Assembly (NCBI GenBank): GCA_022747635.1
Contig: JAKTNV010000020.1
Span: 1,835,501 to 1,899,500 of the forward strand
Direction of reading: 5' to 3'
Length of the DNA: 64,000 nt
DNA from: Hetaerina americana
Lineage: Eukaryota > Arthropoda > Insecta > Odonata > Calopterygidae
Both the position numbers and the translations under genes were made by a program. The notes below the pieces were generated by a model. It was not told where the DNA came from. It did no database searches and saw only the letters and a program-made list of their open reading frames with translations. Each line of letters opens with the position of its first letter. The stretch's first letter is position 1. Positions 1 through 9,880 of this stretch are shown here, one piece after another.

Positions 1-120
1 TCCGACAAACAGTAAAAGAGCAAGGACGACAGAAACTAGCATATCTGACACCATACGCACAGCTCGACGATCCGCCAAGCAAGGACGGCTCATTGGGTCT
101 CAGGCAACTAGCGCCGCTAG
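1..120 (-). mobile_element. 5' end of a mariner element cut by the window edge
   Basis: The reverse complement of this segment matches the region just upstream of the transposase reading frame in the mariner copy at 57260-58240. The shared block includes a run reading CAGCTCGACGATCCGCCAAG on the + strand. The match is strong for about 110 bases and then fades, perhaps reaching position 200. The transposase body would therefore lie to the left of base 1, outside the window. No terminal inverted repeat could be fixed. The call depends on one other copy in the window, so orientation is well supported but the outer end is not. Confidence 0.7.
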
Positions 121-499
121 TGGGCGGGGCTATAGTTTCCGTCATGTCCACCATTTTGCGCCAGTTCGTGTATTTTTTGGGCAGGCCACGTATGTATGGA
201 AAGTGCCGGGTGACTCGGAAAGGTATCAGTTAATTTATATAATAGTTAGAAAGATGTTTAGAACAGCATAATCAATTCGCACGGCTTCCATTAAGCGGAT
301 GCGGACTTAGATCACAACTTCGTTGTTATAAACTGAGGCGTCCGTTTCAAAAAGATAAAATAAGGAAGACACCATGGGAAATGTCATGAAAAAGCATTAA
401 ATGGATTGACAAGAATGGAGTACAAGCAGGCTTTAGAAAAAATTATGAGCATAGAGTTGTGTGCTATCGAGGAAAAATGGGTAAATATTATAAAATATT

Positions 500-661
500 T
501 TCAAGAAGTTCTCTCGGGTTTCCCACCGGGTCAGGTTGCAGTACACCGACGTTTCGAAGGCTGACTCTGCCATCGTTGGTCAAGACGATGGCAGAGTCAG
601 CCTTCGAAACGTCGGTGTACTGCAACCTGACCCGGTGGGAAACCCGAGAGAACTTCTTGAA
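500..661. repeat. Perfect 77-bp inverted repeat with 8-nt loop, inserted in RTE copy A
   Basis: Bases 500-576 and 585-661 are exact reverse complements over 77 positions, separated by TGGTCAAG (577-584). Each arm contains a sub-hairpin (GGC..GCC around AGAGTCA) followed by TTCGAAACGTCGG. This resembles the helix II and GAAA box of hammerhead ribozymes found in Penelope-like elements, although the upstream CUGANGA box is degraded. RTE sequence lies on both sides, so this is a nested insertion that also includes about 662-697. No convincing target-site duplication was seen. Confidence 0.85.
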
Positions 662-1137
662 TACCATACGCCGGGAAAACCTGAGATCCTTCATTAAAAA
701 AAATGATATTCAAATTCACAAAATAAATTAAAGGGATAGTTAAAAGGAAAAAGACATAAAAATCATGGATTACGGAAGATATAATTTCACAGATAAGACG
801 AAAGAAATAAATAGAAGACTGTAAATACAGAGACAGATAATCAGAGGTAAAGAAGTGCAAAGAGTTAAATAATAAATTGATAAGGGTCAAAAATAGGGCA
901 AAAGAAGCATGGTGGTAGATGCAGTGCGAGAGCATAGAAAGTTTGCGAAAAAGGTTGAAATTGGTGTGCTATACAGCAAGGTTAAATCACTATCTTGAAA
1001 TAAGTAGGGAATATCGGTGCTTACATTTAGAGATAAGGCGGGTAAGATAAGAGTGGATACAGAAAAGATCCATGAGAGATGGAAGGAATATATAGAAGAA
1101 CTGTATTGTTAAGAACTTAGACCAACAAAGTTAGACA

Positions 1138-1668
1138 TTGAAAAAACAATATGACGTAGAGGAAGATAGCTTAGGTCTAGGCATACACGACGATGAGATA
1201 GAAAAAGTATTAAGGAAGATGAAACTAAATAAGGCCTTGGGGGTGGATAACATTCCTGCGGAACTACTAAAAGGTTTAGGAAAATGTGGACGAAAGAGGC
1301 TATATGGGCCGATTCGTAGTATCTACGAGGAAGGAAATGTCTCGAAGACTTTGTGAGATCAGTTTTAGTTGACATCATGTGAGGTCTACAGGACAATAAG
1401 TTTGATATCCCACGCAGCTAAAGTTGTTCTCAGGATCATCAACAAAAAGATAGAGAGTAGGGTAAATGATTACTTAGGGGATGGTCAGTTTGGGTTTAGG
1501 AAGGGGAGAGGTACGCGTGATGCCATTGCAGTAATGAGATCACTAATCGAGAGGAATATAGAATGCAATCAGGACGTAGTTGACTGTTTTGTTGATTTAA
1601 AAAAGGCGTTTTATAGAATGAATTGGGAAAAACTAATGAATATATTGCAGAAAATAGGACTAGATTGA
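1138..1668 (+). pseudogene. Reverse transcriptase fragment of RTE copy A
   Basis: Two reading pieces (1138-1356 and 1369-1668) encode the N-terminal half of the RTE reverse transcriptase. The first contains KALGVDNIPAELLK, the block before RT motif 1. The second contains SCEVYRTISLISHAAK and the palm A-region FVDLKKAFYRMNWEKL, where the usual D of the FEKAFD motif is changed to Y. A stop separates the two pieces, and another stop follows at 1666. The catalytic FADD box is absent. The piece is therefore a non-functional remnant. Confidence 0.82.
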
Positions 1669-2300
1669 AGGGGCAGGAGGATAATCAGTAACCTGTACAT
1701 GTCTCGGACTGCTCAGGTGCGAGTGGGGGGAGTACGAATGGGCAGTGTCAGGAAGGGATGTAAGGCAGGGTTGCCCATTATCACCGCTGCTGTTCAACGT
1801 ATATAAATCGAGTGGAACTGTTGCTATCTCGGAATTATTTTGGACTGAAATGGTCAAGGTATAACAAAAGGAAACACAAAAGGAAAAAAATGCGCTTTTG
1901 CAGAGAAGCTTTAACAAGAAGGCAGTTCATGATTAGGAGAAATTAAGAAAGGGTGATAAGAAAAGGCTCGCCTGAACCTTGAAAAAGAGCATGGCTATGT
2001 AAGCCGCGGAAACATGGTGACTGAAGCAGGAGGTTAGACGTACAATGGAAGTTTTGAAAAGAGGGTCGTGAAGACGGTGGAGTGAAAGGAAAGGAGGTAT
2101 GGTGGCGTGGAAGTGAAGGGGGCGAGGAGAGGGAATTGTGAAGAGAATAATACGGTGACAGAAGAAATGAATGGAACGCATTCTGAATGGCAATGAGATT
2201 TTGAAGACCGTGATAGAGGGGAGAATGTGAGGCAAGCGAAGAAAGGGGGTAATAGGGGATAGGGATATTGGACGGGATGAAGGAAGCACAAAGAGATGAA

Positions 2301-2694
2301 GGTGATCCTGTTGTAGAATAGGCTGTTGCGTTGTATTTTTAGGAGAAACAAGATATTTATTTGGTAGTTGTGTCCATCCAGAACCTGCCTTAACCGCTAG
2401 TTAAACATAGAAATGATCTAAAACAATTAGACATCATTTATCACTTAGCAGTTACAAATAAAAAAGAGGAAATTACCAGCGATGGCGCCAAAAAATGCAT
2501 TTTAACTGTTAAAAAGCCTATACTATATGTGATTATAAATTATCTCTCTTACTTTCTCGTCCCTCTTACTAGCTGTTCGTCTCGCATGTGTAGAATTGTT
2601 TATACTTATATACAACCATTAGGCATTAGCTCCTAGAAAATATTTTCTGCCCCCACGACCTCATTTGATCTACATCAGGTTCTCTGTCTGTGTC
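2301..2694. other. AT-rich spacer, no feature recognised
   Basis: This stretch lies between the ends of RTE copies A and B, which point towards each other. It has no long coherent frame, no recognised element and no clear repeat. It may hold remnants of the RTE 3' untranslated region. Confidence 0.5.
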
Positions 2695-3857
2695 TAACCT
2701 TGTTGGCCTAAGTTCTTTACCATGCAGTTCTTTTATGTATACCTTTCATATCTATTGAATCTTTTCTCTGTCAACTATTATCCTACCCGCCTTATCTCTA
2801 ACTGCAGGCACAGATCTTCCCTTCATACTTCCCGATAGTGATTTAACCTTGCTGCATAGCACCCCAGTTTCACCCTTCCTCTGCAGACTTTCCATATCCT
2901 CGCACTGCGTCTTCCACCATGCTTCTTTTGCTCTATTTGTTGCCCGTCTCAAATTATTATTTAACTCTTTGTACTTTCGTCTATCTAGCTCTGTGTTCAC
3001 ACTCTTCCATTTTATTATCATCCCATCTGTAATCCAAGATTTCCTTGCCCTTTTCACATTAACGGTTCCTATAGTTTCTTTTTCGGTTTTCGATATCACT
3101 TTTTTATTATTCCCAATTTTCCTCGATAATTATCAGCGCTTTTCCTTCATTCATGATTTTATCGACAGCTTGCTGATACTCCTTCCTTGTCAATCCAGTT
3201 TATGCTTCTACATTCCATTTCCTAACCCGCCACCCCTGCCTTATCTTTACGTACGCTACACTTCATATTACCAACACTGCGATCGAAGCCCGCATTCAAT
3301 GCCGGGAAACCGTACGAATTGATCACTCTCTTTCTAAATCTTCGCCTAACCATAATATAAGCTCAATGATACCTTTCTGAGTCACCTGGCATTTTCCATG
3401 TCTCGTGTACCTACACCTTTTGTGGTGTCTAAACCAAGCGTTGGTGATGTCTCAACAGAGGACTTAAATACTTTCCCCCCACGGTCATTCCTCGTGCCCA
3501 AACCGTAGTCCCCCACCTCATCACCATCTCTTCCTTCGCCATTCGTCGCATTCCAATCCCCCATCACTATAAAATGTTTCCCTGCAGGAACAGGGAAACA
3601 TTTGATAGTGATAGGGGATAGGAATTATATACACTAACTGATCGTATATCCTATCGACTTCTTCCTCCTTATGATTGCTTGATGGCATATATAACTGGAC
3701 AATGACCATGTTCGCCGGCTCTGCTTTTACTAGCAATACTCTATCCGTAGCTTGTTCTATGTTGACTATCCTTCTTCCTACCTATTTATTAAATATTATG
3801 GCAGCTCCTCGTTAGCTCTTGTCCCCTCCGCTGTGTATTACTCCATTCCTTGAATTA
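2695..3857 (-). mobile_element. RTE/BovB-like LINE copy B, endonuclease and linker only
   Basis: Read on the minus strand, this copy starts inside the endonuclease (about 3857) and runs through the linker, ending near 2695 before the reverse transcriptase. The endonuclease block VMGDWNATN (equivalent to the conserved GDWN motif) is visible near 3555. The linker reads cleanly at 3099-2752, including WWKTQCEDMESLQRKGE and KVKSLSG. The copy contains a small internal inverted duplication at 3567-3620 and several frameshifts. It is tail to tail with copy A, so the two form a widely spaced inverted pair. Confidence 0.82.
3567..3620. repeat. Short inverted duplication inside RTE copy B
   Basis: The endonuclease coding segment ATGTTTCCCTGCAGGAAC is followed at once by an inverted copy reading GGGAAACATTTGATAGTGAT, so the sequence folds back on itself around the ATGTTTCCCTG block. 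Intact RTE copies (for example copy H near 55410) have the segment once only. The structure is a local rearrangement. Confidence 0.7.
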
Positions 3858-4984
3858 CAACTTCTCCATATGAGCTCCATTAAGTAAATGAACGGAACAG
3901 GGTTTTAAACAATATGATGTTTCCAATGGCATTCGTCCAGTAGAAGAAGGGAGGGCTAAGGCGAGGCAAGGGGTGGTATGTGTATGTTTGCGCTCTCCAA
4001 CCGTCAGCCCTTCTGCGAACTTCGGAGGGCGTCCGTTCGAGCCCTAGGCGGTCACGTGGCCGCATGATGTTTGTAATTTCATCGATTTCCCGTGACACGA
4101 TGTGAGGGATGGGGGTGAGGGGAGGGAGCGGAGGGGAAGTGGAATGCGCGCCGAGAGATCGAACCCTACCGGGGACGGGGAAGTCGACTTCAAGGGATGA
4201 GCGAAATGCCCCCCGTTCCTCACTGCTCCCCCCTCCTTCCCCTATGCGCACTTTGGGAACAGCCGGGCGGTCAGCCGTTACCCTTCCCGCACCCCCCCCC
4301 CTGGGGGTCCGACGAAACAAGGGGAGCGGCGGGGGGCGTACCGTTTCGAGTGGCCAAGGGGAAATCCACGCGGGGCATGGGAGTTCGACTCCCGACGCAC
4401 CGCATTGAGAGGCATCGAGGGCCACGTGGCGCGCAGGGACCGTGGCAGAGCGTTGTGGCCCACTCCGGGGGGTCGCGGCCCCGGCGATACCGACGGCCAT
4501 CCTGCCTGCAGGGGCTGAGATTAAATTCGCGTCCACTGAAGGACAATGACTGCCCCCAAACATTAAGGCTCACAATGCTGTGAGAATATCCGGGTGGAAG
4601 CCTCATTACTGATGACAATTCCACGCATACACATCTAATAGGTACTCAACCAACCATTTCTAGGGAGCGTGGCAGGGAACGACAGCGTAGGAGGCATTGA
4701 AAAGTAATAATACGTTTTACATAGCTGGTAGTTCCTGATAAAGAGGTACTCCAAATGATAGAATCTGTGATAACTACATAATATATTCAAAATAACATAT
4801 CATTGCAAAGCACAAATGCGGGGTAACAGTATAAACAACACAAAAAGCAATAAATGACACAAAGAGTAAATGCTTGGTTTCATAGAATATAAGCTTTTCG
4901 CCACTGCCAATGATGTTATTCCGTTTCCCTATCGCTCGAGGAGAAAAGGATATCTTAAATTTATATGTTCTACACGTAATCTCT
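3858..4984. other. GC-rich island (about 4020-4560) and AT-rich flank, no gene
   Basis: Open frames on both strands here overlap each other and are low-complexity in Pro, Arg and Gly, so I do not treat them as genes. Several tRNA B-box-like motifs occur: CCGTTCGAGCCC near 4030, the complement of GGGTTCGATCTC near 4155, and GAGTTCGACTCCC near 4380. They may be eroded SINE pieces. The part from 4640 to 4985 is AT-rich and featureless. Confidence 0.45.
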
Positions 4985-5558
4985 CTAATTACCTATCAGT
5001 AGTTGATACGGTAAAATACCTAGGTGTTACAATCACATAAGACAACCTGGGGGACTCTGATACGTCAAGTCTGCGGTCAAGCATATAAAAAATTGGGATT
5101 CATTAGACGCATTGTTGGCAAAAGTGTCTCAAAGGCAAAGGAACTTTGTTACCACGTTCTTGTGAGGCCTCATTTAGAATACGCATGTAGCGTGTGGGAT
5201 CCGAGTGAAAAAAACCTCATTCGGGAAATTGAGAAGGTTCAACGCCGGGCAGCCCGTTTTGTAAAAACTTCTTACGATAAAACGGAAAGCGTCACCGAAA
5301 CGCTCATGGAGTTGGAGTGGGAATCATTAGAAGAGAGACGATTCAATGCAAGATTGAAATTATTGAATAAATTCAGATCCGCATGTTTCAGCACCAAGGT
5401 CTCGCAAATTATTCGTATTATTGCATACATTGGTCGCTTCGATCATGCATATAAAATTCGGGAAATAGATGCCAGGACTAGCCGACTCAAGGACTCCTTC
5501 TTCCCACGGACAATACGGGATAGCAACTGCAGGGTTATAGATAGCAAAAATTCCGTTG
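4985..5558 (+). mobile_element. CR1/L2-like LINE fragment, C-terminal coding end
   Basis: This piece encodes the C-terminal part of a CR1-type ORF2, downstream of the RT catalytic core. Recognisable blocks are KKLGFIRRIVGKS, the PHLEYACSVWDPSEK segment, RRAARFVK and the terminal FFPRTIRDSNCR. It is closely related to the C-terminus of the intact copy at 37575-39205 and so belongs to the same subfamily. A frameshift sits near 5036. It stops within the terminal coding block, where an inverted duplication begins and a second CR1 of another subfamily follows. Confidence 0.88.
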
Positions 5559-5592
5559 TCCGTGGGAAGAAGGAGTCCTTGAGTCGGGCTAT
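5483..5592. repeat. Inverted repeat, about 34-bp arms, at the junction of two CR1 segments
   Basis: The + strand segment CTCAAGGACTCCTTCTTCCC (about 5487-5518, ending in the PRTIR codons) recurs inverted as GGGAAGAAGGAGTCCTTGAG at about 5562-5587. The loop of about 40 bases contains the last codons of the first CR1. The inversion joins the two CR1 segments and keeps the frame open through the junction, so a long chimeric frame (5024-5902) spans it. Confidence 0.85.
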
Positions 5593-7992
5593 TCTTGTAG
5601 AGTTAAAAACTAAGTTGGACAAAATAAACAAAGAAAAGCGTAAAATATACCTATACAACAAGGCAAATTTTAACGGACTAAGAGAATATTTAAAGATAAA
5701 ATTACCAGAATACAAGACAAAAACACTGACAACAAATACAGAGAACACTTGGAATTATTTCTTAAATATTTTACGCGAAGGAATGAAGACGTACATCCCG
5801 TCCAAACTCAAATGCGACAGTAAGGAACCTAGATGGTACAACGGGGAAGTCAGATCAGCATTAAGAAGGCAAAGAAAGCTACAGTCAACAAAAAGGGTTT
5901 AAAAAGTGACGATATAATTTATATGAATACAACCAAACAGCAACTAAAAGAATGTCGTAGTAAGACGAAAAGTATTATGCGCACAGCACTACACTCTTTT
6001 AAATCTAAAATGCTAAGCGAATATCTTGAGGAAAATCCAAAGTCATTCTGGTCCTATGTTAGGGAAATACAGGGTAAACGTCCCACTGTTCACTCTTTGA
6101 AGACGGAAAATGGAGAAATCATTACAGATAGCGTGAAAAAGGCAAATATTTTAAACCATTTTTTCCAGAGCGTCTACAACAAAAACACAAACGCACCAAA
6201 TGATCCTCCACACCCACCCGGGGAACACATGAGCGATCTTACACTGACCAAGCAGGGAATAGTACACCTGCTCCGTAGTATCAAAGCACACAAGGCACCT
6301 GGTCCGGAAGAAATACCCGCTAGAATATTAAAGGAATTAGCTGAAGACATTGCCCCATTTTTACATATTGTTTTTCTATAATCGATAGAAGAAGGCTCAG
6401 TGCCTCGCGACTGGAAGCTAGCCCATATAACTCCCATCTATAAAGGCGGCGATAGGGATAAACCAACCAATTACGGACCCATTTCTTTAACATCGATCTC
6501 TTGTAAAATATTGGAACACATTATTGTCACTAACATTATGAGATTTCTTGATAGTAGGAAAATACTAATCCACAACCAGCACGGATTTAGGAAAAGCAGA
6601 TCTTGCGAAACACAACTTCGTCTCTTCATTCACGATATACTTAGATCGGGAGAAAACAACACACAAGTCGATGCAGTATTCCTGGATTTCAAAAAAGCCT
6701 TCGAATAATTCCCACACAATAAACTGTTACATAAACTTAAATACTATGGGATCATTGAGAAAATAATTAATTGGATTAGAGACTTCTTGTCAAACCGCAA
6801 ACGAATAGTAGTCATAGATGGGTTGTGCTCAACCGATAGAGATGTAACTTCGGGCGTCCCCCAGGAAAGTGTAATAGGGCCTCTTCTGTTCTTAATATAC
6901 ATAAATGACTTAAGGACACACGTTAGTAGCAACCTAAGGTTATTTGCTGACGACACGGTGATATACAGGGAAATAAGGAGCCAACTAGATCGCGAGCTAC
7001 TTTCTAGAGACTTAGACAATATCTCGTAATGGTGCAATAAATGGGGATTAACACTTAATATAGATAAATGCGCAGTTATGAAATTTTGGAATAAAGGAAG
7101 CGAGGAACAGGATATAAACTACAAAATAGAGGGTTCAGTATTGACTACGGCAAATCAAGTTAAATATTTGGGGGTTGTTCTAACACCACGCCTTTCATGG
7201 GGAGCATATACCAGGACAATATGCGGATCAGCTTTAAAGAAACTTGGCTTCTTTAAACGGGTGGTGGGGAAATGTAATGAAAAAGTTAAAGAGAGGTGTT
7301 ATTTTCCTCTAGTTATACCTCATTTGGAATATGCCGCAAGTATTTGGGATCCGTGGGAGAAAATTTGGCAAAAAGAATTAGATAAAGTCCAGAGAAAATC
7401 CGCTAGATTCGTTAAAAATTGTTATGATAAGAACACAAGCGTGATAGGTCTCTTAGAGGAATTAGGCTGGGAACCACTTGAAGTGCGGAGAGAACAAGCG
7501 AGGCTTAGACTTTTAGAAAGGTTCAGAATAAACGAGTTTAACTATGACACTGAAGGAATTATAATGGCCCCACACTACTTAGGTAGATCAGACCACAAAG
7601 ATAAACTAAGGGAGATAGATTCCGGTACAGATAGGTACAAATACTCATTCTTTCCCCGTACAATCAGAAATCATAATAGTAAGAAACCGAAGTCACTTTA
7701 GAAATATTGAAAACACTGAATTTGCTAGTCGGAGCAAAGTTAAACACTGCAAAGCTGTAGGTATACTTTCAGGTGCATGTGTATGTAAGATGTAGATTGA
7801 GTGTTTGCATGTGTGTGGGGTGTAAGTGTTCATGCATGAATGAATGGCATGTTTTTTTTGTGGATATATGATTTTGTGGTTCTTGCATGCGGTTTTTTTT
7901 CCTTTCTAAATTACGGGTGGTGTCCTAACACCCCCCGCCACACGCCCTTGCGGCGGCTTGCGGGGTATTAAGTAGATGTAGATGTAGATGTA
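5593..7992 (+). mobile_element. CR1/L2-like LINE, near-complete ORF2 and 3' tail
   Basis: This is a second, distinct CR1 subfamily. It begins in the region between endonuclease and RT (about 5593), covers the full RT and C-terminal region to a stop at 7701, and has a GT-rich 3' untranslated region of about 290 bases. It ends in a GC-rich hairpin (about 7926-7970) and a short (GATGTA)n tail at 7971-7992. The same hairpin and tail end the other CR1 subfamily at 37050-37120, on the minus strand, although their proteins clearly differ. The 5' region with the endonuclease is missing, so the copy is 5' truncated. Confidence 0.92.
5833..7701 (+). pseudogene. CR1 reverse transcriptase with three in-frame TAA stops
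   Basis: A single frame runs from 5833 to 7701, broken only by TAA codons at 6379, 6706 and 7027. Conserved RT blocks are APGPEEIPARILK, GPISLTSISCKILEHII, NQHGFRKSRSCETQL, DAVFLDFKKAFE, TSGVPQESVIGPLLFLIYIN and the catalytic RLFADDTVIYR. After the core come the thumb-like and C-terminal blocks PHLEYAASIWDPWEK and SFFPRTIRNHNS. A frameshift near 5860 separates it from the upstream coding part, which includes WNYFLNILREGMK. Few lesions suggest it is fairly young. It cannot encode an active enzyme as it stands. Confidence 0.9.
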
Positions 7993-8380
7993 TCTGAGCC
8001 ACAATTGAGGTTTCAGTGGTTGTTTTGACAGGAATTTCTTCTCTGCGAGACCAAGAAAGAGGTTTGCATAGGAAGGGCTGAACCTGCTACCCATGGCACA
8101 GCCCTTGATTTGTAAGAAGAATTTATCGTTTAAAGAAAAGGAGTTGCGTGTGAGGATGAACTCGGAAAGACAAAAGAGAAAATCTGTGCTGGGTACGTGT
8201 GGCTCAGGGCGTTGGGAGAGGTAATGTTTGAGAGCGGTAAGACCTTCTGAGTGGGGAATCGATGTGTACAGGGATGTTGCATCTATAGTGGCCATAATAA
8301 TCTCGGTATCTGGAGGGAGGGAGGTTGATTTTAGCCTTTCCAGGAAATGGTAAGAATCTTTGATGTGTGACGGTAGGGAA
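7993..8380 (-). mobile_element. Penelope-like element reverse transcriptase fragment
   Basis: The minus-strand translation contains hallmark Penelope RT blocks. EIIMATIDATSLYTSIPHSEG is motif A, with the catalytic aspartate in TIDATSLYT, and IKGCAMGSRFSPSYANLFLG is the next block. The frame stops at LWLRY, just where the catalytic Y-x-DD motif should follow, because the CR1 tail begins there. On the upstream side it meets a (TA)n tract (8380-8415) and a PLE terminus. Penelope elements encode a telomerase-related RT and usually a GIY-YIG endonuclease; the endonuclease is not seen here. This is a truncated, inactive piece. Confidence 0.88.
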
Positions 8381-8416
8381 TATATATATATACGATATAT
8401 ATATATACACACAGTA
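8381..8416. repeat. Short (TA)n tract
   Basis: An imperfect TA dinucleotide run is interrupted once by CGA. It lies between the Penelope RT fragment and the conserved terminal module. Confidence 0.85.
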
Positions 8417-8545
8417 ACACACAATATAGAAACACAAAAAAAAAGAAGAACACTCACACGTATTTTCTTGATATTTCGAGGGAAACAATCCGTCTTCATC
8501 TGAAGATATAGAAGTAATGACTGCTGGAATTGTTGAAGAGAGTGC
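8417..8545 (-). mobile_element. Penelope-like terminal module with hammerhead-like motif
   Basis: Read on the minus strand this holds CAGATGA (complement of 8496-8502), a hairpin GACGG..CCCTC, then GAAA (complement of 8474-8477), a GTGTGAGTGTTC block and GTGTTACTGTGTG running into (TA)n. The order of boxes matches the type I hammerhead ribozymes reported in Penelope-like elements. One base (C to A) differs from the CUGANGA box, and there is one extra base before the helix. A close copy occurs at 54350-54470. It abuts the broken 3' end of RTE copy C. Confidence 0.65.
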
Positions 8546-9686
8546 CTTCCCTTTCCTCGTTTGCCCAACATTCTCCCCTCTATTACAGTCTTCAACATCC
8601 CGCTGCCAGTCAATACCGCCTTCATCCACTTTTCCTGCCTCCATAGGGTTTCTCCCAACAAACCCCTCTCTTCGCCCACCATACAAAGTACTTCCTCATT
8701 CGTTTTCTTCTCTGTCCACTTACCCTTTTCCATTCTTCTCCACACCCACATTTCAAAAGCCTCCAATCTACGTCTATCTTCCTGCTTCAATTACCACATT
8801 TCCGCGCCGTACATAGCTACGCTTCATATCAAAGTTTTTACGAGTCTTTTCTTATTATCCTTACTCAACGTCCCCGTCGTCAACTCCCTCCTCCTTGTGA
8901 AAGCCTCTTTGTCTAGCGCAATTTTTCTCCTTACGTCCCTACTACTTTGACCGTGTTGGTCCCAAACACTACCGAGATACGTAAACTGTTCTACCTGCTC
9001 TATTTTTTATCCTCCTATGTTAATATTTAGCTTAGCCTTTTTCTATCTGGAAAATCGTATAACCTTTGTTTTATTAATATTGATTCTCATCCCATACCTG
9101 TCGCACTGAATTTCCAATTCACTAAGCAATGCTTGCAACCCTTTGGCTGACTGACAAACTAAAGCTTGGTCATCAGCAAATCTAAGTGATTTTACGAATT
9201 CCCCGCCCACTTTCATTCCTACCTCCCGTTCTTCCCATGCCTCTTTAATCATTTCCTCTGCATACAGGTTGAATAGCAACGGTGATAATGGGGAACCCTG
9301 CCTTACACCTCTTCCTACCACTGCCCATCCGGACTCCCCGTTTCCCACCCGCACCTGAGCAGTCTGAGACATGTACAGGTTGCGGATTAGCCTCCTTTCC
9401 CTCCAATCTATTCCTATTTTCTGCAATACTTTCATTAGGTTTTCCCAATTCACTCCATCAAACGCTTTTTCGAGATCTACGAAAGAGGCAAATGCCTCCT
9501 GGTTGTATTCTATATTCCTCTCGATTAATAATTTCATTACTCCAATGGCATCACTCGTACCTCTACCCTTATTAAACCCAAACTGGTCATTCCCTAAGGA
9601 ATCATTTGCTATACTCTCTATCCTTTTGTTTATGATCCTGAGAACAACTTTAGCTGCGTGGGATATCAAACTTATTGTCCTGTAGT

Positions 9687-9690
<4 letters not shown>
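8545..9690 (-). mobile_element. RTE/BovB-like LINE copy C, RT palm to C-terminus
   Basis: This copy starts on the minus strand at about 9690, inside the RT, where a (TA)n tract replaces its upstream part. It runs through the C-terminal region to about 8545, where a PLE terminus cuts it. The C-terminal part encodes RRRLEAFEMWVWRRMEKGKW and KTNEEVLCMVGEERGLLG, typical of the region after the RT in this family. Between 9040 and 8790 the frame shifts more than once. It gives the clearest RT catalytic region of all RTE copies in the window. Confidence 0.9.
9043..9669 (-). pseudogene. RTE copy C reverse transcriptase palm, open frame of about 208 residues
   Basis: The uninterrupted frame covers the RT palm. 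It reads SHAAKVVLRIINKRIES, FGFNKGRGTSDAIGVM, the motif A region FVDLEKAFDGVNWE, RQGSPLSPLLFNLYAEEMIK and the catalytic box SLRFADDQALVC. It then reads GMRININKTKVIRFSR, the conserved block after the palm. Both catalytic aspartate sites are intact. The frame has no start of its own, because the upstream half is replaced by (TA)n at 9691, so it is part of a truncated element. Confidence 0.9.

Positions 9691-9742
<52 letters not shown>
9691..9742. repeat. (TA)n microsatellite
   Basis: About 26 uninterrupted TA units directly join the broken 5' side of RTE copy C to a PLE-type terminal region. Confidence 0.97.
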
Positions 9743-9746
<4 letters not shown>

Positions 9747-9880
9747 ATATAACGTATTAAATGTAGCACTAGTGGACACAGGAAAAACACAGTAACACAC
9801 TAAAAAGAGACTCACTAAGTTTCGAATTTTCGGTGGTCGCAGCTTCGAAACAGAACTCTCTTCGGCGATGCACAAGTATA
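9743..9880 (-). mobile_element. Penelope-like terminal module, second type
   Basis: Next to the (TA)n tract the minus strand shows a GTGTTACTGTGTT-type block and a GTGAGTCTC block, as in the module at 8417-8545. Beyond it lie two TTCGAA(A) boxes around a GC-rich hairpin (about 9816-9872). The order resembles the other PLE termini but the core boxes are not clear, so a ribozyme call is weak here. Confidence 0.5.

Larger units (their letters stand above)
215..2300 (+). mobile_element. RTE/BovB-like LINE copy A, degenerate, 5' truncated
   Basis: This is a decayed non-LTR retrotransposon copy. In order it holds the end of the APE-type endonuclease (about 215-345), the linker before the reverse transcriptase (395-1130), the RT fingers and palm (1138-1800) and the C-terminal region (about 1850-2300). 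RT blocks are readable in several frames, including YRTISLISHAAKVVLR and FGFRKGRGTRDAIAVM near 1385-1540. The segment that should carry the FADD catalytic motif is missing between about 1800 and 1850. Frameshifts and stops are frequent, so the copy is dead. It is interrupted at about 495-697 by a palindromic insertion. Copies C, D, E and G in this window align to the same consensus. Confidence 0.85.

Noticed and set aside
500..661. The palindrome as a proven hammerhead ribozyme
   Set aside because: The first core box is degraded on both strands and helix II does not abut the GAAA box cleanly, so only resemblance is claimed.
3880..4563. 227-codon minus-strand frame in a GC-rich island
   Set aside because: Low-complexity Pro/Arg/Gly translation with overlapping frames on both strands. 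No domain was recognised.
5833..7701. Recoding of in-frame TAA codons in the CR1 frame
   Set aside because: No supporting signal. Simple decay of a retrotransposon copy is sufficient.
7906..8790. 294-codon minus-strand frame as one gene
   Set aside because: It is a chimera of the RTE C-terminus, a PLE terminus, TA repeats, Penelope RT and a CR1 tail. Only the pieces are meaningful.
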